From assembly GCA_950106755.1 (NCBI GenBank), contig OX467086.1, forward strand, positions 22,710,001 through 22,774,000: a DNA stretch of 64,000 nucleotides, written 5' to 3'. Positions 1 to 14,800 of this stretch are shown piece by piece (position 1 is the stretch's first letter; each line of letters starts with the position of its first letter). The position numbers and the translations under genes were made by a program. The DNA is from Climacium dendroides. Taxonomy: Eukaryota > Streptophyta > Bryopsida > Hypnales > Climaciaceae. Under the pieces are notes generated by a model. It saw only the letters and a list, made by a program, of their open reading frames with translations. It was not told where the DNA came from and ran no database searches.

Positions 1-164
1 GTTTCAACATGCCAAAAAAATTCTATTTAAAATTCACAAAGCTCTTAAAACTAGAGTTGGTATGGATGTGAAGTCTTGGCCCAAAGGCTTGCAAATCTCT
101 TAAAATATTGCTATACTTTGAACAAATATACATGCAAGCATATTTTTGTAGAGTGTATATATAC

Positions 165-2852
165 CTGGAAGGTGTACACCACATATGGCTTCAACAAACT
201 CCCAGGAATGTTCAAACTTCGTGCCCTCCATCCTATGGTCTTGGGGTCCAAGGCTGCCATCCCTATTTGTGACCACTCAAATGACAATGGTGCCAATGAT
301 CCTTTTATCCTCTTCCTAGTTTTAGGTCCCAACGCACATACACCATCTGGTTGCAACGTATACCCATGCGCAACTCTTGCATGTGCTTCTAGCTCCACCG
401 TCTCCCACCTCATGACTTCAATCAGCTTCTGATTTTCCTGAATACTCAACTGTGGCACTGGGGTTCTCATTGTCTTCATTGTGAGGGACGCTGAATCACT
501 CATGCCCAAATAATTTGTTACAATGACTTCAAAGATGTAAGTTTGATCCACATCCAAGATTCCCCCAGCGATGTGTACCAACATCTGAGAAGGGATGGAG
601 TCAAGGTAATTGGCAATGGCCGCAAGCTTGTTTGAATCTCCAGTGCCGCGCACATAGAAGTTGTATTGTAAAACTCGTCCAGCTGCACCGCTGGAGCCTG
701 AGGCGTCCAAAGTAATGTTGTCACAGACGCTAGTGATGATAGGACCAACGAGTTGTGCAATGGGAGGAGGGGTGAAGCTAGTGATGCCTAGGGGTACCCA
801 TCCCATTAAGGGCGCAGAGGTGTCATCCTGATTGTAGAGGTTGCCAATGAGGGTGATGTTGTCTCCAACACTAGAGTCAGCTGGCATGATGGTGGCATTA
901 TACCTATGAGGCATGTGCATGTAATTACAATTGAGCATAGGTACTATTATTAAACATATACTTTTTGTTGGATTTTGTGGACAACCAAAAGGGGAGTTCA
1001 ACACACTTTAGCATGCATTATTTAGACACTATATGAAGAAGTTATGAATTTTCAAAGTTGACTATCTTTAGGGGTACCCAAAACAACTTAAAATCTGCTA
1101 GCATGATGGTGGCATTGGACCTTTAAGGTATGCGCACCTAATTATAATTGAGTATAGGTGCTATTGTTATACTTAAATAGTTAAATTGTTTTCATTAGGT
1201 TTTGTTGGGAATTGAACGAAGATTCCAATGCACTTTAACATGCATTAGTAGGACATCTTATGAAGTTATGAATTTTCAAAGTTGATTGTCTCTAAATGGA
1301 CCAAATGTCAACACTAGGCTCTCAAACTCTTATGTAAAATTGTGTACATGTTGTATTATAAATATCTAGATTTTAATAACACTTTTTAGTCCAAATGTAG
1401 ATGTCCTATGCATTTTGGGTAGTGTTGAGAATGGTCATATGGATGTACATAATTTATTTTGAACTAGTTTTGGTACATTTTTAAGGTTATAATAATACAA
1501 TTGTTGTAGGAATAGATTACTTTGTGGATTAAGAGCTAAAAATACCTACACCTAATTGCAATAAGCAATTGCGTTTGCAAAAGCCATTGAGCATTGTTCC
1601 TATTATTGAATATCCTAATTTATTGTTGAATTCTATTGAGAGTCAAAAGAAGATTCTAGATTCTCTTATGCACTTTTTGGACATTGTATGAATAACCTAT
1701 AAAAATTCAAAGTGGTAAAAATTGGAGTACTCTAAAGTAATCTTAGGCTCTCACTAAAAACAAAGAACCTATGTGTATGTAGAGTTAAAAGATTTCATTT
1801 AGAAAGGATTGTTATCAAGTACCCCAATTGGATGATCATGGTTTTGGCATCTACAAAGTTGCAATTTGGTCCTTGTCCAATCTTGTCCATTACTGATGGG
1901 TCCAATGTATTGTTGCAACGTTGCCAACCTAAGTGTGATCCATGCAACCCTATAAAACTTGCATATCCAGCATCTGTGGGTGTGTCAAATATCACAATAA
2001 TCGAACCTAGGTTCTTTGACAAACTTGCACTAAGTGCAATTGGCCTTGTTCCAGGCAACACTAGTACATTTTCATAGCTGATTACATTTTCAAGGTCCCA
2101 AAATATAGAGATATTTAAAAATCCAGGAATAATAGGCATAAATGTGACTTTTGTAGTGTAGAGTGGATTATTAGGATTGCACATAATCAGATCATCACCA
2201 TTGCAAGGTGAAACTATTGACGTTGAATATGCAGGTGCATTAGATTGGGAGATCATTACTTGGGGTGGTAAATAATTTGGATTGCTACAACTATCCAATG
2301 CAATGATTTGAAAGCTTGCAAGGCTCCCGGCTTTGTAAACCTCCACTGGAATTGAGGTAATGGTTAAGTTCAAATTCACATGTCCTGGAAGTATATTAAT
2401 TTTAGTTACAATGACTCCTGGCCCGCCACCTCTCGTTGAACCATCACCTACAATAACATCAAATTGTCCTACTTTGCATGGTTTTGATGTCACTAAAAAT
2501 TGACCTATAGTATCATTTGAGGTTGTCACTAATGCACTATAGTTTCTTCCTAGACTCTCCAACACAACATAAATGTTTCCAGGATCAACAATTGGGTTCA
2601 AATATTTGTCAGCTGCTATAATAGTAAATTCAAAATCTTGGCCAACTATGAGTGGCTCTGCAAATGATGTTAAAAGGCCTATAGTTGTGAGATCCAATTC
2701 ATCATTTACCACTGTTAGTGGCAAGACAATAGCTTGTTCCCCATTCAAGTAAATTGTTATGTTGAACAATCCAACTATATTGACTAGGATTATGAGTTCA
2801 TATGTCAAGTCACCATTGTTGAGACCTATGGTAGGATTGTCTATGATATCAC
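165..2852 (-). other. Exons 15-16 of the giant gene: last filamin repeats then REJ/PKD-like module
   Basis: Exon 15 holds two last filamin-like repeats and then SASLSKNLGSIIVIFDTPTD, followed by a Cys-containing stretch and QLG. Exon 16 continues with YNATIMPADSSVGDNITL, then CDNITLDASGSSG, YNFYVRG and DQTYIFEVIVTNYLG. This succession (a strand pair over a TFD phrase, then LG..ATI..GD.ITL, then C..ITLDAS.S.G) is the pattern I know from REJ-domain proteins related to polycystin-1. The call rests on recognised motifs, not on a profile search. Confidence 0.6.
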
Positions 2853-5800
2853 CTGAAGTGTTTTGGATTCATGTTAGTTGTATGATTAGAAATATTAAAA
2901 TTTTAATTTAAAATGAATTCATCTTTTTTAATAGAAATAATTTATCCAATTCAAATTTTTACCATGTATATGTGCATCATCTAGGCCATAAATATATAAT
3001 TTTAAAAAACTTTTATCTTCATTATACAAAATAAATACTATAATTCTATAAGCACAAATTTGCTTAAAATTTTACAAAATGTGGAATTTTTAGGCATAAA
3101 TGAAAATTCCTTTTAATTTTAAAAATAACTTCAAATTTTTTCAAAATAATAATGATAGAATTTGCTTTAAAAAATATATGATTTAAAATAGATTTCAAGA
3201 ACCAATCTATAAATTATAGATATCTTTAGGCACTTTTAGCTAAGTTGATTTTTTTTGGAATAGTATAAATTTATGGTTATACGTCCCCCCAAGATTTCTT
3301 TTAATAAAATTATTTAAGTAATTTTTGAAAATAGGAATGCTATTATACTTTGCATTAAAAATTCTTAGTCACCTGAAGGAAAGCTATTCAAAGTGGCTGT
3401 GAAGACATCTAAAGAAACACTGTTATAAACTTGGGGATTGTTGTATTCATCAAAGGCTTGCACTTTAAGCTTTACCTTTTGACCTGCTATAAGTTGAGTT
3501 GTATCAAGAGAATTTTGTACTATTCGTGTATTGATTGCTGAAGACGGTCCTGGCATCCACAAAATTGTAAATCCACTATTCTTCACGTCTGTTAGAAATC
3601 CAAAGATATTGGATTGAATTGCAACAAACATAGTTATTGCCGTTGTTTGGTAAGGAATTGAAAATTGGAAGTTCCACTCATTAACATCACTTTGGATTGT
3701 TTGTATTGCAACACCACCTCCATTAATTATAATTGTAAAAATTGGCACCGTATCATTGAAATTTGGATTTGTAATAATAAATCCATTGCTATCACGAGGT
3801 TGGATTGTGAACAGTAAGCTGGTGTCAGGATTGCCAATTGTATAAACTAGAGGTATTGAAGTGCTAATTTCGACATTATTAGGGCCTAAAATAGCTGTTT
3901 GGGTGATGTCAATTGAACCAGCATAATCTTTTACTTGCAAATTCACTGGGCTTCGGATTCGCATTCCACCATATGTGAGTGCCAATGTCATTTTTGTTGA
4001 AGGTTGAATGGCCATATAAGAAAAGAGCATGAGACCATTTCCAACATACATGGCAGAGGTACCACTAGATACTAATGAAGCTGGTGAGATTTTGACATCA
4101 AAATTATTTGGTGGATTATATGGAATTATTGCACCTCTTGCGTCTCGAATCCGTACATAAAAAAATGTTGTTTCACCTGAAATGAATGTGATTTGATATT
4201 TTAATACTTTGTTTAAGAAAAAATTGTCATTTAAAAAAATTAATTATTTGGGTTTGAAGCATCTATAGCATGTGCCAAGCACTACATTTGAAAGAAAAAA
4301 AATTGCACTTCACAACCTTGTATGCTTTGATTAAATTTACACCTATATGTTTTTATATATGCAATTACATAGTTAGTTGTTCATTTTAGTTTTACAACAT
4401 AAGAACATTATCAAATTTAGAAATAATAACCTCAAAAAATCTTGAATACATAATATTTCAAAATAAATTGAAGTACAAATAAATAATTTTATAATTTTAT
4501 AATTATAAATATTTTAGCACAACTTACTTGTGATTGCACCACTTTCAATCCCAGGCCCCCATACATCAAAATTTGATGGAGCAAGAGGAAGTGGTGCCAC
4601 CGTAGTTTGGTAAGGTGTTCCATAATTCAAAACTCCTTCTCCATTGACTTTAAAATTGATATATACAACTCCAGGCACTATTGGTGTAAAGTTTATAGTA
4701 TAAATTAAAGTATCATGATCAAAATCAATTAATAAATTAGTGGCTGGTTGTAATGCAGTACGTGCTGGTAAATCATTACTTATGTAAAATAAATTTAAAG
4801 TTGTGGTATCAAGGGCACCACTATCTGTAATGTTATTTAGATGCTCATCAAATATTTGAATTGTAAAAGAACCTTCAACATTTACAGTGTACCCATTTGA
4901 ATCTAAATTGAGCATTGTTTGAAGAGCACTAGGTGTACTCGGTAAAACCAACAGTGTTTCTGAGTAGAATGTTTGTCCATTGTATTGCCCAATAACAAAG
5001 TAAATCCCACTAAGCATTATTTGATAAGTCAACCCATATGTTCCATCTTCATTATCTATTATAACCATTGAATTGTTATTTCCAGACATTGTCCAATATT
5101 GAATTTTATAAACCAAACCTCCACTTGTAAGTTGATGGCCACCACTATCCCGACTTATAATGATGCCTTTTCTAATTTCACCTGCTTTTATCATAGCCAC
5201 ATCTAAAGACATAGTTGTTTGACTTGCATCTGCTAGACCAACAATTGTTCCAATTTTTCCTTGATAAACAAGCATTGCATCAAATGTAATTTGAATGAGG
5301 GTATCATTTACACACAAAAATCCATAACTATATTGTCCATTTCCATTTGGAATCATTATGTCGGATATTGACTCACTTGGAAAACCATCAACTGTCTTAA
5401 AAATATGAAAAACATCTTGCTCAATAAGACGAACATTACCAAAAGAGTCTTTTGATAATAATGTTATATTTTTCATACTACCAACAGGACAAGGATCTAA
5501 TGAAGCCTCATCTAAAGTGCAATGAATATCAGTTGGGCCAACTTCAACTTCAACTTGATACGGTGATCCCAAAATTGGAACTGATGCTCGCTCAACATAA
5601 ATATTATAAACTCCTGCTTTTAATGGGGTGTATTCAACTTCATATACATTATTAGCAATGTGCTTTGGATATCCAGGCTTGGGTACGATAATTCCTGATT
5701 GATTTTGATTTTCGCCTCGTACTTCAAAATAAACTTGGTCTTCAACGACACTATTATTGTAATGATCAAAAGTTTGAATTGTAAAAGATGTTGGCAAACC

Positions 5801-8800
5801 TGGATAAAGAGGTATTCCAGTTGTTCCAACACCATCACCCAATGCTATACAATTTGGTCCACTTAAAGCTCCTTGTTCAACTTCAACTCCAAAAGTTCTT
5901 AGTTCATTATCATTTGCATAGATAGTCATAATATGCCATCCCGGTGTTGTTACAATATATTGACATATTACTCCAGGAGGATTAGAAGATGTTGAACAAT
6001 TAGCTTCTGTTTGATTCATTGACTTATTTAATATTAATGCAACTGTAATGTTTGCATCCACTATATCTTGAATTTCACTAATTGGATTATTTAGGGCATC
6101 AAACAATGAGATCATTAAATTTTGTGTCATTCCTACACTTGCTTTTGTTATTCCCGATCCAGTGACCTATTAAAATGAGATTTATATATTTATTTTTAAA
6201 TTTCATTAGTGATAAAAATAATTAATTAAATTAGTAAAAGATAATTTATTATTAATTTGGATTAAATATTTATATTATATTACATAACAAATTTTTAGAA
6301 AGAAAAATTAATAATGATCAATAATTTGTTTTTATACGAATGAATTTCATTGTATGCTTAGCATCTCAAATAAACAAGGCATAATGAGAGTAGATTCAAA
6401 CTTCAATCGTACTTTCATATTTACAGATGAAGGTGGTCCAGGTATTGTTGGAACTATCATATGTAAAGATGGAACAGGAATTTCAATAGTTTCATTTCTC
6501 CAAATTATAGAGAAAGTATAAACACTTTCAGGAGAAGCTTGTAATGGTAGAAATTCAAAAATCCATAATGCATTATATAATCCATTGTCATTTAGTTGCC
6601 AAGTGCGATTCAAAGCAATCATAGCAAGAGTATTATCAGGTTGTAAAATATTAACTTGAAAAGTATCAATTGGAGCTAATATGCAATCTTGTAGATTACC
6701 ATATGCATCAAAGGCTTGGACAAAAATTCTAATCCAATCTTGTCCAGCTCGATTTATTGTTTCATTGGTAATCATAGTTACAATAGTCTTTTCAATAACA
6801 GTTTCAGATGCTACAACCTATTGTAAACATTGAATATTTAAATCATATTACAAATGTAGATTACAAAGAAAAATGGGATACATTAGTAGAAATCCACACT
6901 AAAAAAACATTCTACATGATGGTTTTATGTTAGATTTGAATTATTTTTAATACAATTGTGTTAGTTTCACCTTAGATTTAACACAAAAACCATTATCTCA
7001 AATGTGAAGAATTCAACTAGTGATATATATGAATTCTTATCATTTTAACAAGTTCAATTCTTTGGTTAATAAAATCATGTAAACTATAAAGGAACGTTAA
7101 GTATTTCTAAAATTATTATTATTATTATATACTGATCTAGATATTGATAAATAAAATAAAATAAGTTTAAGTTTTTTTATAATTTTAGAAAAAAATTGAA
7201 ACTATCTTGTAAAGCTTAGCAAAATAATTCTATAAAACATAAAATGATATTCATTTTTCAAATTCTAAGTATCTTCAAAACATGAATATTTTAATTAAAG
7301 CTTTCAATACATATTATTAAAAATTGAAAATATATCAACCTGTAATAAATATCCATCGTTCTTTCCACCCAATACTTTGTCAGAAAATCCAACATATATT
7401 AGCATTGTAAAATTTCCAGTTTTTAAAGTTTCATATTGCAAAATAAATGTTCCATCTCCATTGTCAATTGAACTTACACTTGGAGGCAATGGTGGAATAT
7501 AATTTGGATCATTACTGTTTATTGAATCAATTTGTAATCGAACATAGTCACCACTAGAAGAGATACTATTTTGAATTGCAAGTCCATTGTTATCAACAAG
7601 TTGCACAATGATACGTCCTGATTTCCCAGCCATTATCATTCCCCCTAAATCTCCAAATGCTAGGCAGTTATTTGGCTCTGGATCCCCAATTTCTAATACT
7701 ATAGGTATTGTAAAAGAAAATCCTGATGAGTCTATTGTAGGATATTGACGTGAAGAAGGAATTAATGCAAAAGTTGATCCTAAATTATAGCTTACATTAA
7801 AATTTACATTCTTTGTTGAATTGTTTGGTAGTACTTTATAAGAAATTGCACAAAAATTATCAAATATAGGTCGTCCTGGATATGGAGACATGAGGGATGC
7901 ATTCCATCCAACAAGAAAAAAACTAGAACACAAAAACTTATCAGGAAAAATTGAATTGTTGAATATATCTCGAATATCAATAAACATTGTGTTCAAATAA
8001 CATGTATCTTTATCTTCACATGCTAATGATGCCATCACCCCAGGTCCAAAGACTTTCATAAATGTTGTATTTACATTTGAATTTGGAAGTATTGGTGAAT
8101 GGTATGGCCCTAATACAGATTGTACAATTTTTGTTGATGGAAAGTCATTGTATGAAAGTTCAATATTCAATAATCCAGAACTTTTGGGAACACATGAATA
8201 TGCAATGACTCCATTTTTTATTGAAAATGAACCATCCATAATACGAGACCTTATTATAGACACTGTGTTATTCCCTAAAGCCTTTTGAATATTTATAGTG
8301 GATTGATTGGAAATTCTATTCATATAAGTGTTCAAAAGATCTAATTTTCCTGACATATTTACAGGATTCCCAAAGTTATCGCATAAATTTATGGAGAAAT
8401 TTAATGATACTCCAGCTGATATTGTTGTACCATCTTCAATTCCAACTCCTAATGGTTTCAATCTTGTTACATCTGGTATACTTGGTACAACTATAAATGA
8501 TGAAACTGTAACAAGATTGAGTGGATTGGGTTGTAGAATTATTCCATTCATATAGATAATAACATCATAAGCTCCTGCACGCATAACTGTAAATGATATG
8601 GAATATGTTGTATCTAGATTATTGATAACTATAGGATTTGTAACAACTATAGGATCATAGCCTCCCATTGCTTCAAATTCATAAAGAACCTCATTTTCTT
8701 TTATTGCGGTTGAAGTATTATTGTCTATTGTATCTTCTATGAGTTGTCGATCAATAGTTACAAGTTTTGTATTGCTTGTTGGAACTACAACGGCTGATAT

Positions 8801-11800
8801 ATTCAAAGTTTGGTTATAAAATGGTGCATTTCCAAATTGATCACGTGTTAGAAGCTTAAATGTTGTAACCAATCCAGTAACACCAGCTTCTCGTTCTTGT
8901 AGAGCTACTACAGTTTTTGGTATGTCTAATATTCCTGGATCAACTTGAAACACAAATGGGCTTCCAGATATGTCTAAAAGAATAGGATTGGATTGAGTAG
9001 TCCATTGTATTCGCAATCTATAATTAATAACAAGTGGAGGAGATATTCCAACTTTATTTACTGAGGTCAAAGTAAAGTTGAAAATAAATACACATCCTGC
9101 ATCCGATGAGCTCAAAGTTACATCTGGATTTGAAATTAATGGAGCAACACCACTACTTTGTCCATCAAAACCTGTATCATCACTATTTAATGTAACCGTT
9201 GGTACATTTGATGATGAACATTTGGATTTATCTTGAAGATTTCCATTTATATCCACACCTACAATCTTCATCACATTGGAATATCCGGCAATTACTTTTG
9301 TTGGCACATTATTTGAGCTTAGTTTTCTAGGGGAGCTTGCTAAATATGCAAATGATTGATTAATACTAGTATTTGCAGGCAAACATATAATTGTTGTAGG
9401 ATCACCAACAAGGGCTCCATTTATGTCACCAACATGAATAGACGTTGAAAAATTACCAAATTGCTTCAAATAAAAGTATGCTATGATTTGGCCTACTACA
9501 ATTGTAGACTCAACAGTACTAGCTATTGCAACTGGTATATTTACATTTCCACCAGTTTTAGTAATAATAACAATAAATTCGCCGGAATGATCACCTTGAC
9601 ATGAATTATTAAACTTGTCCTTACATTGAATAGTCAATATTGTCTTGCTGCCTACCGTCGTTATTATAGGAGAATTTGTCGATATTGTACAAGCTGGAGG
9701 CCATGGGTCCATTGGTGCAATGAATAATGGATTTGATAAATTAACTTGTCCTCTAGGAGCTATTATAGTATACAAAAATGTATAATTTCCAACTTTGGTG
9801 ATGTTTGAATAAATAAATGTTATGTGGTCATCAGCAACATTGCATTGCATTATAGAATTATATCCTTGAGCATCTATCACTTTTGATGCACACATGAGAA
9901 CACTTTGAGGAATAACATTTCCAAATGCATCGCATATTGAATAAACTAGGATGCTTCCTAATTCACCAGCTCTAGTTGTAATTTTCATAGAATTAGGAGG
10001 GTATACCATTGATGTGATTTCAGGTGGCCCTGGAGAAACTATAAAAGAATTGTTCATTCCAATAGGCTTATTATCAGGTTCAAGTAATGCAATTGGGACA
10101 TCATTCAAGGTTGCTAGTAAAGTATATGTTCCTGCCCAAACCACATGTAATGTTGCTTGAAATATCCCACTATTTGTAGGTACAAATTTGACAATACCCC
10201 TTATTATATCTCTCGTATCTTTGTTTATTGCTATTAATTTAAAGGCATCATTAGAAGGAGAATAGATTGTATAATCTTGTTGATTTCCCATTGCATCACT
10301 AGCATCAAAAGTTCCACTTAAGGTACTTCCAGCATCATATTTATTTAATAATGATGTTCCAAGTCGAAAATTTGACCTTACAGAATTTGTTACTGCTGGA
10401 ACAACTATAAGTGGTATTGTATTTGGTACACCATTATTTATATTTATTGAAGCTGTTGTTGAAATTGCTTGATACATCAATATATAAGTTCCATCATTTA
10501 AATCGGTTAAACTTACAACCCGCCCACCAATCATAGTTATTGTTGGCATATGTCCTCCAATATTCATAGTAGTTGCTGGACTCCCAGTGGGCTCATTATT
10601 AGATGATAAATTTAAAATTGCAATCTGTCCAGCAACAAGTTTATAATATTGTGGACATATTGTTGGTGTTGGAGGAGCTCCATTGCATTCTGGATAATAC
10701 ATTATTTGAGTTGGTACTAAAGAAGATACTACTGTCAAAGTTGATAAAGGCAATGTAACTCCACTTGGAGACCAAAAGTCGACTTTATAATCACCTACTT
10801 TGGGAGCACTCCATGTGACACGATATCTTCCTCCAGAAATGTGTTTATCATTTATTGATGCACGTCCACATGTATTATTTTGGCATAAACGTATATTAAA
10901 CCTATCCGGAACTATTGCAGGGTCATCTCGAGGAAAACCGCTTCCATCTTGTGATACTATATAAAATGATGATAGTTGATTCACCACTCCTTGTCTTACT
11001 CCTTCTATTCCTATTGATTTTAAATCACCAGCAATGATTTGCATTGTCATGGTTCTACTTGTAAAATCACCTTGAAAACCTCGAACATTAATTGTACACA
11101 AACCAGTTGTAGGAGGAGTTTTAAATATCAATTGAAATCCATGAATAGGATGCGGTGTAATACTTAAATCACTAGTTGGTACATAGGTATTTCTAGCTAT
11201 AATATTTATGACCAATTTACTACCATCACCTTGCCAAATATTATTATATTGATCTCGGGCAGTAATAAACAAAGTAAAGTTCATTCCTGGTTGAGCTTGA
11301 AGTTGACCGGGTCCACTAATGTCAAATTTTGCACCCACAGGATTTCCAGCAACGACCGCAATAATGGCTTGTGTAGTTATTAGTTTATTCACAACTGGAA
11401 TTCGTGCATAGTAGTGGCCAGCAATTGTTGGTGCATTGAACATAAACATGTACGGATTAATGTTGTTACTAGTTTCTTGTAGTACCAATGTTGCGGCACC
11501 CATTGTATCATCTTTTACTAATGTTGAACCTTCAAATTTTCCAAAGCTTGGAGAAGGTAAAATTAAATTTCTATATGAGTCCAAAAGATTGAGTGATAAA
11601 GTTCCATTTGAACCAACAGTGAAATTGTAAACTGATGTTGTAACATTAGAAACATTAATGTCAAGTGGACCTAAAAATATATAATGTCAAATGAATTTTT
11701 AATTAAATATCATTGTATTCATTATTAATATTTAACAAAACCAATGGACTCAAATTCATAATGTGTATTTATTATTTAATATCCATATGATAACAAAACT

Positions 11801-14800
11801 TTAAATATACTACTTACATAAAAGATTCGAGGAAAAAACTCAAATCAACTAATAAGATTATTAGAATCAATTTTTGTCAAAGTAATGTAGAATTTAATTC
11901 ATAAATATTGTATAATACTTATTTTTCTTGTTGGAAAAATTCCACAATAAAATAAATACTTTGGTATTTGTGGGAAAAGAACTAAAATTTATAGCATATT
12001 TTTTAATATTTTATTTTCATACTAAGCAAAATAGTGGCATTGCATACAATATTTTAATATTAAGTAATTTTTTTTGCTCTAAATTGATGATTTGGTCTCA
12101 TCCAAACAATTGTAAGAGAAGTCAAATATTTCAACACCCTAAGCATTATAGAAATCTTTGGCCTTCAATTTTTTTGAATTGGATGTTTTTAGTGCAAAGT
12201 TAAAAGCTATGAATTAACTTACAAATGACAAACCCAACAAAAGGGATGCATTTTTAAAGAGTCTTTTATTAAAAAAAATCTTCCAATATTCAACTACATG
12301 TGAACTTCAATATCATTCTTCTTATTTTCATAAGATGCACCTATCAATTTAAATTGGGCTTGAATCACAATTTGAACTTCTAATTTTTGCGTTGGAAAGC
12401 TTGATAAATTTTTTGAATAGTGGCTTTGAATTTGCCTATGGCCTTGAGGAGGGTGGAAGCTCATCACTAATTGGTCATTTGAACAAGCTACATGATGCCC
12501 ATTTTAGAAAGATTCTACAATCTCGGACAACCTTCCCAAGGCACCAAATGTCCTTTGAGGATTAACAACATCAAATGCAAAGGTTCCATGTATTCAAAGT
12601 GGCTTAAAAGAAGAGTGACACATTGCTACTTATAGATAAGTGATAAGAATTTCAAAACATTATTAAAATCAATAGAAGTAACTTGGAAAATGATGCATTG
12701 GACATTTTTATAGCATTAGTAGTTAAGGACAATGGTAGCTAATACTTAGCTACACAATAAATACACAATAAATAACTAAAGGTAGAATATATTACAATTG
12801 TCAAACTATTGAACTTAAACAAATTAACTCTAAAAGGACAAAACCTATCACCAAGGTACTTTGCCAAAAATGATTCAATACTTCATTATTTTCTACAATA
12901 ATCTTCAAAGTCATCCATTGTTCATTTTTGGCCTCAACATCCTTCCAAGGTTAACCCTATAATGTCAATGTAGATACTAAGTGTCTAATGGATGACAAAG
13001 AATCCTTCTATGTCAAATAGGAATGCAAATGTTCATCTTTGAAATTCTGTGTGAAAAGGGACAATCTTGCACAGTAGTTTAACCTCTAATGAGTGGTCTT
13101 GGTCTTTTTTAAGCAACCAATTCACACTCTACCAAAAAGGATACCCAAAAGGATGATTTTCAAGGTGACCACTTTCCAGGGCTAAAGAGTCGAGCAAGTC
13201 AAGTTGCATCTGGATCAATTACACAATGCATCAAAGACACCCTATTTGAATTGGTTGACCCTTAAGCGCTCAGACATTCACATTTTGTACAAAGGACTTC
13301 CAAGTGCTGATTTGTACAATTAATTTCTAATTCATCTAATGAAACACTCAAATCTTGCAAAGACAACCTTCTTTAATGACCAATTTCATGAAATTCCGGT
13401 AAATGATATTTTTGGACAAAGATATATGCAAAAATGTGCCGAAATTAAAAAAAGGATTGAGGTCTTTTAAGGGGTTAACCCTGTTACTTTGTCATTCATG
13501 CCTTACTAGGTTTCAATTGATGAGGTTTTTACCTGGTAAACAAGTGGCATTGTAGGAGGCCAATTGAACAGAGCCGTAGTTAGCGGTGATAATAATCCCT
13601 GATCGTGCAACTGTTTGATTAAGACCTGGCATAAGTTGGAAGATTCGACCCACAGATTGAAGCGAGAAGTTCAAGTTTCCCATATTGATGGTCAAAGGAG
13701 CAGCACCCCTCAAACTTGAACCATCAATAACGTTTCCAAAACAATCCTTGATGGCAAGCACCACTGGTGTATTGACCCCAGCAATCATTTCTCCAACCAT
13801 AATATTAGCTTTCCAACCTGTTTGAAAGATGCAACATCACTAAATCATGAGAATATCCGCTCCAACCTTAAGGCAGTTGATAGCTAAACTCAAATAATGT
13901 CAATTCTAACGTATGCAAGAAACCATTGAGAAAAAGGGCACTAAATGTCATGTTTCAGCCAGGGAGTGCACCCAAATTGGCTAGAATTGATCATTAGTGA
14001 ACAATAACAGATAAGTTTAGAAGATCAATGTCAGTGAGTACAAATACTGTACATATGAAATGACGATCAAAACTGTTACTAGTTTTAGTGACGTTGGATG
14101 GATTCCTTGGCTAGAACAGGACATGATTTCACTAGCAATGAAATTGGACTAGAATAAAGGCAAATAACATCAAACTACATTATGGGAATATCTACAGCAA
14201 GATATCATAGGTATTATACATGAGGCATTTCCCATGTTGGGATTTACATAAAACCCATAGACTCCAGATCCTTGTAGCGAATTCCCAGTAGATCCAATGT
14301 AAGCAGAAGCAACATAGTACCCAGCTTGTGTAACTTGCACAGTTCCATTAGTTGAGCCCAAGCCTGGAATCAAAGCCATAGTAACTGATGACCCTTCCGA
14401 ACAGGTGAGCACCACCTTTACTGTTTCATTCCATCCACCATAGTTGAATGTTGTGGCCGCTGCATTCCCATAAGCATCAAGGAGGTTCAAATGTGCCAGA
14501 ATGGTATCGCCGGCTGTTTTCTGAGTATTATTTGATACAATACCATCCAACCTCAAGGAAGACATGCTACCGAGGGCCATGCCAGGTATTACATTGATTT
14601 GCGACACCTGGCTAATCGGAGTGCCCGAGTCGATTGTCACATTCAGTTTGTATGTGCCTGTCTTCTGGAGCAGAATTGGGAAGGAACAACCCGCAGTTGT
14701 TCGGCTCATCTCGCAGGTACCAGTGACAATGCTGACGCCTGATGGATCGGTAACCTACGTTAGGCAGGCAGACTATTAAAGTCAAGAAAGTTTTTCTTCT

